Source: Lindgomyces ingoldianus
Lineage: Eukaryota; Ascomycota; Dothideomycetes; Pleosporales; Lindgomycetaceae
Reading direction: 5' to 3'
Assembly: GCF_010093535.1 (NCBI RefSeq)
Contig: NW_022985178.1
Span: forward strand, 90,505 to 154,504
Length of the DNA stretch: 64,000 nt
In this document: piece by piece, positions 56,862-64,000 of the stretch
Position numbering within the stretch: the first letter of the stretch is position 1
Layout: each line of letters begins with the position of its first letter
Notes under the pieces: generated by a model
What the model saw: only the letters and a program-made list of their open reading frames with translations
Told to the model about the DNA's origin: nothing
Database searches by the model: none
Made by a program: the position numbers and the translations under genes

Positions 56862-57326
56862 ATGCGCGTGTAGGTCCTCTTATATTACAAGAAGGAGTTT
56901 CTAGTCCTGTAGGGCTATCTTAAGCTGTAGGCAGCAGCCTAAAACATAGAGAGTAAAGGGGATAAGAAGGAAGCCTTTAAGGCTGTTTTAAAGTCTGCTT
57001 AGAACCTAGCGCAGGTAGTGTAGGTTATAAAGAGTTAGAAAGCTAGGCTTCCTATAGCTAGTGTTTAGGTGGCCTTGTTCTACTAGAATACTAAGCTGCT
57101 CTAACAAGTTTTAGCCCTAAAGGCTCTAGTGTCTAACCTTTAGGCAGACATTACAGCGCTTTTAGGCAGCTAAGGATAAGGCGGAGGGGGTTTAGGGGGA
57201 GTCTAGAGGGGAGGGAGGAGAGGAGGGAGAAGAGGAAGAAGGGCAAAGGAGGAGGAAGAGAAGAGTCTAGAGGTGTCTAACAGCTTGCTGTTAGACCTCC
57301 TAAGCAACATGTTTATAAAGTTATAA
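56862..57326 (+). pseudogene. antisense ORF of Gypsy-3
   Basis: This plus-strand frame of 155 codons (ATG 56862, TAA 57324-57326) runs opposite to gag-pol and keeps one frame throughout. Its stops are TAG or TAA, mostly at likely Trp sites. Readable text includes GDKKEAFKAVLKSA, KARLPIASV, then a Gly/Arg-rich stretch (GGRRGGRRGRRAKEEEEKSL) and SNSLLLDLLSNMF. There is no cysteine cluster, so it is unlike the antisense ORF of Gypsy-1. It converges on the end of pol (about 57340 on the minus strand), the same relative place. No family recognised. Confidence 0.55.
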
Positions 57327-57329
57327 TAA

Positions 57330-60300
57330 TATTATATAAAAATATAATCTAACTCCTTACTTTTATACTTTATTATCTGCTAAGTAATCTATACCTTCTA
57401 TACTAGCTTTAAAAGCCTTAATCTACTTCTATAAGGCCCTTAAAGGTCCTAGCTAATTTAGATGCTTATTATAAAAGGCTTTTAATTTATAGGGGGAACT
57501 TATAAAATTTAAAGCCTTATACTAGACTAGATTAGGGTTGTGTCCTACCTATTTTACTTAGTACTTAAGCGTTTTCTAGTAAAGCTTGCTAGCAAGTATT
57601 TTCTCTACTTTTTACTCCTTTACTTTATTAATAGTAATTTTAGGGGGTTTTAGAGGTTCTTGTTTTAGGAGTAGATCTTAAGGGTCTTTATAAAGCATGT
57701 TTAGTGCAAAGACATTATGTATCTTTAACTTTAAAAGTAGCTTTAAGTAGTATAAGTTTCTAACTTATTTAAGTACTTTAAAGGGGCCTTTTTATTATTT
57801 AGATAGTTTTTAGCTAGGTCTTTAGACAGCTAGGTTTTTAGTGTTTAGGTAGACTATGTTGCTAACCTTCTAGTTAACTAGCTAGCAGTAGTAATTAACT
57901 ACAGTTTGCATCTAATCCTAGGCCTTTTCTATGTAGGTCTTAGCTAACTCCTAGGCTGCATGCATGTAGGTTGCTAATGCTAGGGCATCCTTATAATTTA
58001 GCTTGTCTGTAGCTGTAATAGGTTCTGTAGAATGTTTCTAGTCCCAGCTTTAACATAGTTTAGAGCTGTATAAAACTTAATATAAAGACATTTTAATTAT
58101 TACATAGAGTAAGGTTATCTAAGCCTAATTAATTAAAGGTAGTAAAGAACTTTAGTTATTTTAGTAAAAAAATATAAAAAGCCTTAGTCTTTAATTAATA
58201 TACTTATTTATAATCTCTATTTAGCTATCTGTTTCTTTATAATAAGTAGTAGAAAGCTTAACTTTTACGCCTAAAATTTAATAGAATTTAGACTAAAAAC
58301 TAGATACAAACTAAAGTTCTTAATTAAAAATAATAGTTTTAGGTGTGTAGCTAAAATAGTACACCTATTAAATAAATAAAGCAGCTATTTTTTAAGCATT
58401 AATTGTTTTATAGCAGGGGATAAAAATAGCTTGTTTTAATAAGTAATTAATTATAACTATAATCTAATTATATCTAGACTTGTCTTTAGAAAACTTCTTA
58501 AAGTTAATGCACAGGTGCTGCATTAGTTAAGCAGGAATTAGTAAGAGGTAGATAAAGCCTAGAGTTTAGGTCTGTTTTAGATAAGCCTTATAACAGGGGA
58601 GGTAATTCTATATATATTGCTTACAAGTAGACTCTATACCCTTTTAGTAGTACTTTTAGGCTAGTAACTAATAAGTCTTAGTAGCACTAAGATGTGCTAA
58701 AGATACTTAGTTATAGACTTCTTAAATAAGTTAAGTACATAGTAATAAGTCTGCTAGCATATATAAGCAGTTAGCATAAAGAAGTAGTCTATTTCCTATC
58801 TAATAATAGTAAAGTAGGAGTTCTTACTTTTATATAAAAAAAGCTTAATTTTTTTAAAGTAATACATTAATTAATTTTAAAGAATTTAAAGACATAACCT
58901 AGTTTAGTTCTTTTATAACATTTAGTGTAGCTGCTTAAGTTGTTGTTTAAGCAATATAGTACTAAGCTAGTTTAGAGTTAATTTAAAGGTAAAGTTAGTG
59001 TAGCTCTAGTAAGACCCTTAACTTATTATTAGTTTAAGCTGCTTTTAAATTTTCTACATCTTGTTTACAATAACTAAAGATGTCTGCTCTAGTGTTGTTC
59101 TTACTAAGGGTATACTTAATTTAAAAGCAATACTAAGCTAACTTTTTAGCTTAATAGACCTAATAAGTATTTAGCACCTTTATTATTATAAAGTACTTTA
59201 ATAAATAATAATTAGTATATACTAGAGTGCTTATTACTATAAATGTAAGCTTAGCCCTTTATTATTTAAACATAGTAATAATTGCAAATAGCTTCTTATT
59301 ATGTATCTCCTAGTTTAGCTCTAAACTAGATAGGACCTTGCTATAAAATAATACAAAGCACTAATTTCTATCTACTTGTTTCTAAGAAAGGACTTCTGCT
59401 ACTACTTTATTAAAAGTGTTAGTTTTAATTTTAGTTTACAACATAAAGTTAAAATAGTAAAGTATAAGTATACTTAGTAGCGCAAACTTTAGCTTTTTAA
59501 AAGCCACATTACACTCTAAAGTCTATATAAAAGGGGTAGTAAAGCTTTAAAGTATAATAATTAGTTTTACTATATAAAAGAATTTTAAAACAAATTGCTA
59601 ATAAAATCTAGTAAAGCCTAGGAAGAATTTTACACCTATTACAGTAGTAGGCGCCTGCTAGTTGCGTAGCACCTCTACTTTCTATAGGTTAACTTCTAGT
59701 CCTTTATTTAAAAGTATATAGCTAAGATACTTTATTTAAGTAACATAAAATTTACTTTTTTTAATCTCTACTTATAATCCTGCTTGCTAGAGCCTTTCTA
59801 AGACTTTTTTAATATAGAGAATATAAGTTACCTTGTCTTTAGAGTAAATAAGGATGTTATTAAAATAGGTAATGCAAAAATTATCTAGATAGTTAATTAA
59901 TATGTTATTTATATAGCGCTAGTAAGTTACTAGACTATTACATAATCTAAAAAGTAAAACTTTACACTTATAGGTTCTGTATTATGTTTAAAAGGTAGTA
60001 CACTTTTTAAAGCTTAGATCTATCCTAATCTTGTTAAAAGCTGTGTAAATATTAAACTTAGTAAAGATTACTACCTTAGTAGGTCTTAATAAAAGTTTAT
60101 TTATGCGCAGTATTAAATACACATTTTTACAAGTAAAAGTGTTAAGTTTGCAGTAATTAATATAGATATATAAGTTGCTATTTAGTTTCTATACATAAAA
60201 GATAGAAGATGCAAAAAGGCTTTAACTTTACTTAATAAAGCTATATTTTAGATTATTTATAACATATTTCTTTATTGCCTCTAGCTCCTTAAGGTTCTGT

Positions 60301-62882
60301 TTGTACAACAGACTGTAACTGTTAGGGAGAGGCTCTGTAAGGACAATCTTGTAGTTATATAGACAATGTACTAGTAGCTAGTAAGCTGCTGTGTAGCTAA
60401 ATACATCTTAGTACTAATAGTATTTAGAGGGTAATTAAAGGTTTACTAATGCTTTAGTTTTACATTTAGCGTCTAACTATAAAGCTTGCTTATCTTTAAT
60501 TAACTACTTAATTTTATAAATAGAAGTTAAAAAGAACTTGTTCTTTTTTCTTTTTATATTAAAATAAAAAGCATTTACTAAAATTAGGGTAATAGTAGCT
60601 AAACAGACCTCTTTTAGACCTATTCTAGACTTCTTAATAAATAGGCAGAAAGATAATTTAAGTGTCTTTAGACTATAGACAATAGAAGACCTATATAATT
60701 TTAGTAGCCTTAGTAAACCCTTAATGCAGTAGATTATTAGGCTATATAACTGCTAAAATTAGTCCTTTTTCTATAGTGCGTTGTGTTGTTTAATATCTAG
60801 CTCTACTTCTTTATTATGTGTAGGCTAGGTTAATTGCATAAGCAAGGGCAGCAAAGGTTTATAGGTAAGTAGATATTTACTAGGCTATATAATCTAATTC
60901 CTCTTTATATCTAGATAGAGTTTAAAATAATGTAACTATTTAATACTAATAATGCAATCTTAGGAACTAAGGTCTATAATAATAAAAAGGCAGTTTTAGA
61001 TGCTTCTCTTATTAATTTGCATGTGCAGGCAGATATACTAGTAGATAGGGACTTAGATCTAATCTTAAAAGCCCTTAACTATAACTTTAAATAGTAAGCA
61101 TTAGATAAGAATATAAAAGCATTAGAATAATAACTTAGTAGTTAGTAAGTTAATAAATAAGAAACTATAAGCGCTAGTATTAACTAAAAGATTTAAATAG
61201 ACTCTAATGCTTTTTAAATATAAAATAGTAGAAACTTAAAAGTGTTTTCCTTTAAATAAGTGTAATAAATTAATGTTTAATAGATTATACTTACTTAAGC
61301 TTAAGATAAAGAGTTTTTCTAGGCATTACTATTTTCTATTTAGAAGGCATCTAGGTTATAATTATTTACATTTATAAACTTTTTCTTAGATTCTTATTAC
61401 TCTACCTTAATCTTCTATACTCTAGGGATAGGATAATTGCTAGTAAGATATTCTAGTTTACTATAATTATAATAGCTGCTAGAAGTTGTTTGTCTTTTAG
61501 GGGCAGGTGTCTAGCTAGGTTGTCTGTGGGTAGCTAGGGTAGATTAAGGTACTAACAAAGGTGCAGGTCAGGGTGCACTAGAATAGTATACCCCCTTAGA
61601 TGTATTACTAGAAACCTTCTAAGACTAATCTATACTAGGTCTAATAGTAGACTGTTAGGTAAGATTAATAGTTTACTTTAAAATAGCAAAGGTATTCCTT
61701 CTTTCTATATTATAAGCTGTTAGGTAGGCTACTATAGTCTTAAAGAAGCCCTTTTAAGTATGCTTAAAACCTAAGTTTAGTACTTTTAGGCTAGGTAGTA
61801 TCTTTTTTTATAAGTAAAAGAACTATTCTGCTTTTAATATAAACCCTTTAACAGCAGCACTAATAAAGTAAGCTTTAAAAGTAAAAAATGCTTCTTCTTT
61901 ACCTATTTTTAGAGTTTAAAACACTTATTACGCCTTTATCTTTTTATTACTAGTAATAAAGTAAGTTTATAAAAGCTTAATTATTTTTTTTATGTTTTTA
62001 AACTAAAAGTTATCTAATTTAGCTAGGTATCTAGGCTCTAGGTATTCCTTTGCAATACTAGCAGTGTGTCCCTATACTAACGCTATGCGTGCACACTTAC
62101 TCTAATAGTAATCTAAATTAATGTTAAGTCTATCTATAATAAAGGCTTACTATTATTTAAACATAAGTTCTTTGCTGTCTATAAGGTTCTTAATCTTAGG
62201 CATGTGTTTAGTAAGGTAGCTTTAAAGAAGCTTAGGGGTGCCTAAAAGGTCTCTTACTATTAAAGTAGCAGAGGTAATTTAAGGCATTATTATAAGTAAT
62301 TTAGTAGTTAGTAAGGGATAATTAGAACTAACAGTTTTTAATCTAGTTAGCTATTTAATTTATGCCCTTAATTAAGCAACTTAGTTTTTAAAGGCTATAC
62401 TACTAAAGTTTAACTCTAAATCTAGTAAGTTTTTAGCTTTAGGTCCTATAAAAGAGAGTTTAGCTATTAAGGTTAGTAGTAGTTTAGTTCTAAAGGCAGG
62501 TATCTTGCCTTAGCTATAGCTAGAATAGGTTGCAGTCTTTATAATAGAATCTAATAGTAGTTAAGAGTTAGGCATTAGTAGTTGTCCCTAATTTTAATAA
62601 GTTATTAGTAGTCTTTAAGTTTCTACTTTAGCGCACTCTTTATAACTTTTCTAAAGGTAATCTTAATTATAGAGGATAGAAAGTTCTAAACTTAAAGGCT
62701 TTAGTTAATAAAAGGTTTCTAGAATCTTATCTATACTAACTAAATAATTTAATGTAACAGTGTGTAAAAATAGTAACCTAAACTAAATTAAACACTTTTT
62801 AGAGTTAGATGTAGTTAAATAAATAATTAATATAATATTATTAATAAGGCTGTTACTAGTAAAAGTAAGTTTTCTAATATAA
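57330..62882 (-). pseudogene. gag-pol of Gypsy-3 (broken)
   Basis: On the minus strand RT carries ITYFNNILIYSKDK (about 59830-59890), the active-site line with both Asp changed to Asn. The C terminus (57360-57550) reads NFISSPYKLKAFYNKHLN and LGPLRAL, the chromodomain-type tail also seen in Gypsy-2. Integrase lies between (about 57900-58900, weak). Gag is expected at about 60900-62850 but is too mutated to place a zinc knuckle. Very AT-rich. Confidence 0.8.
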
Positions 62883-63172
62883 TATAACAGCGTAGGCAAG
62901 ACAATAGGTCTAAATGCGGTATAAATCCACTTAGAGGCATATAGGAGTGCGTGGGGACTTAGAGACCTAGGAATACCAATGACACCTATAGGCCTGGTAC
63001 GTAGGATATCAGAAAACTACCAAGCTAGCTACAGGGGCAAGGTGCGACTAAATACATGAGGGAATAGGGGTAACTGCGGGGGGCTGGGTCAAGTCATGGT
63101 CGGGGCCGATACGGGGACCCTTCGGATAGGATCCGAGCGACCCGAGATGGAACGATTCGTAGAATCGTTACA
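62883..63172 (-). repeat. 5' LTR of Gypsy-3
   Basis: 290 bp, plus-strand ends TATAACAGCG (TG changed to TA by RIP) and AATCGTTACA. Its 5' third is more mutated than the other copy. Confidence 0.94.
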
Positions 63173-63177
63173 GTTAG

Positions 63178-64000
63178 CATTCTCGCTTAAAGTCACAAAC
63201 CCTCCTTGTATCATTAACAATATGGCGACATAAGACCCTAGAGCAGCAAGGTGTGAAGTTTTGCATGAGAAAACATATGTAGCATGAGGCGACGAATTTA
63301 GGCTGTGACTGCGAAGAGGAATGGACTTTGAATGGCAGTCGGGAGGAATTCTCCTTTATCATAAAGCTGAACAGATAGCATTACCCAAAATCAACGCAAC
63401 AACCCTTCTATTGAGGTGCCTGAAGATTAAGAATGAGAGCAAGGGACTTCCCAGGAATGTGTTCGCCACCCCTTTGCAATGTCTGGCCAAACAATTTTCA
63501 ACTTGCCATGGCTCAGTTAATCAAGGCTAATTTGCTAAATGAACCAGCGCCAACGCCCTTGAATCGCTCTTGACGCTGTTACTCTTAGACCACAACACCA
63601 CCATGGAAGTTAATCGATAATAGAAGATGGTTCCGTAGAATCTATCAGACAGTGCAAATCAAGACGTTAGCTTGGAGCTCCGAGGCAGTCAAGGCTCAAA
63701 TCTAGATATGAAGACCCAAGAACCACAATCCATATCCAGGGCGTGACCGTATCCAACGAGAAATCGAAGAGCACCCACCACCACTGCTCACTTCAGTGCT
63801 CTCTGCCAAGATGCTTCTAAATTTGGCAAGCAGAGCAAAGTCTCCCTAATCATACCATCATATCAAACCCTTGCGGCGCTGTTTTACATGTTGTAACTAT
63901 TGTGCTGTTTGCCCCAAGGTTGACTAATCGTACGTTGATGTCTTGCAATGCAACTTCCAAGAGACTCATCTCGTCCATCAATAAGGCTCCAAAAACAATA
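63178..64000. other. unmutated flanking DNA; only a weak ORF
   Basis: Balanced composition and no RIP marks. A frame with ATG at 63321-63530 (69 codons) is not recognised and may be chance. It is probably the edge of the next host region. Confidence 0.35.

Larger units (their letters stand above)
55974..63172 (-). mobile_element. Gypsy-3, complete minus-strand element, RIP-saturated
   Basis: Two 290-bp LTRs with target duplication GTTAG outside (55969-55973 and 63173-63177). On the minus strand a purine tract AGAGGGGGGGG abuts the 3' LTR (56264-56276). RT before the C-terminal chromodomain-type tail identifies Gypsy. It landed at the outer edge of the foldback element. Length 7199 bp. Confidence 0.94.

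Noticed and set aside
24042..63172. Endogenous virus
   Set aside because: All parts fit LTR retrotransposons and DNA transposons; no envelope or virus capsid genes seen.
1..64000. tRNA or rRNA genes
   Set aside because: I looked for cloverleaf-like blocks and conserved rRNA text by eye and found none; a covariance-model scan would be needed to exclude them.

Overview
The window is fungal nuclear DNA, most likely from a filamentous ascomycete (Pezizomycotina, perhaps a Dothideomycete). The evidence is short GT..AG introns, gene families typical of these fungi, and transposons saturated with C-to-T changes in CpA context. In the transposons, TAG or TAA stands where Trp or Gln codons should be. 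This is the footprint of repeat-induced point mutation (RIP). Almost everything outside about 16.5-23.9 kb is RIP-degraded transposon, so most open frames there are short and broken.

Layout. 1-6967: a Ty3/Gypsy chromovirus (Gypsy-1) with an extra antisense ORF carrying a Zn2Cys6-like cysteine pattern. 7.1-10.3 kb: a dead DUF3435-like (tyrosine-recombinase type) gene that ends in a chromodomain. 11.0-16.5 kb: a palindromic MITE, a 90-bp higher-order minisatellite, and two opposed copies of a 1.3-kb retroposon with 12-13 bp target duplications. One copy sits inside an old solo LTR. 16.6-22.5 kb: a gene island with a small basic ORF, a five-exon CorA-like membrane protein, a pseudokinase, a frameshifted 2EXR/F-box-like gene and a TPR relic.

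23.9-44.9 kb is a nest. A RIP-destroyed Gypsy host (Gypsy-X) contains Copia-1 (24380-31605, target duplication GAAAT) and the minus-strand Copia-2 (32140-44714, AAGTT). Copia-2 contains Gypsy-2 (34882-41579, AAGAT) and a solo LTR (41733-42125, TTAAG). 44.9-49.6 kb is a truncated, lightly mutated Copia-3. 49.6-56.0 kb is a palindromic foldback element made from half a pogo/Fot1 transposase gene. It is split by a second pogo-like element that itself holds further insertions, including two solo LTRs with perfect duplications (AACAC and ACTAC). 55974-63172 is Gypsy-3 (GTTAG), minus strand, also with an antisense ORF convergent to pol. 63.2-64 kb returns to unmutated sequence.

The host genes do not form a pathway. 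The CorA-like gene and the pseudokinase gene converge. The pseudokinase and 2EXR-like genes diverge from a shared 323-bp promoter interval. The pseudokinase and the TPR relic recall fungal NLR/allorecognition gene neighbourhoods. The strongest candidates for something undescribed are the two antisense ORFs of the Gypsy elements, the recombinase-chromodomain fusion, and the retroposon pair.
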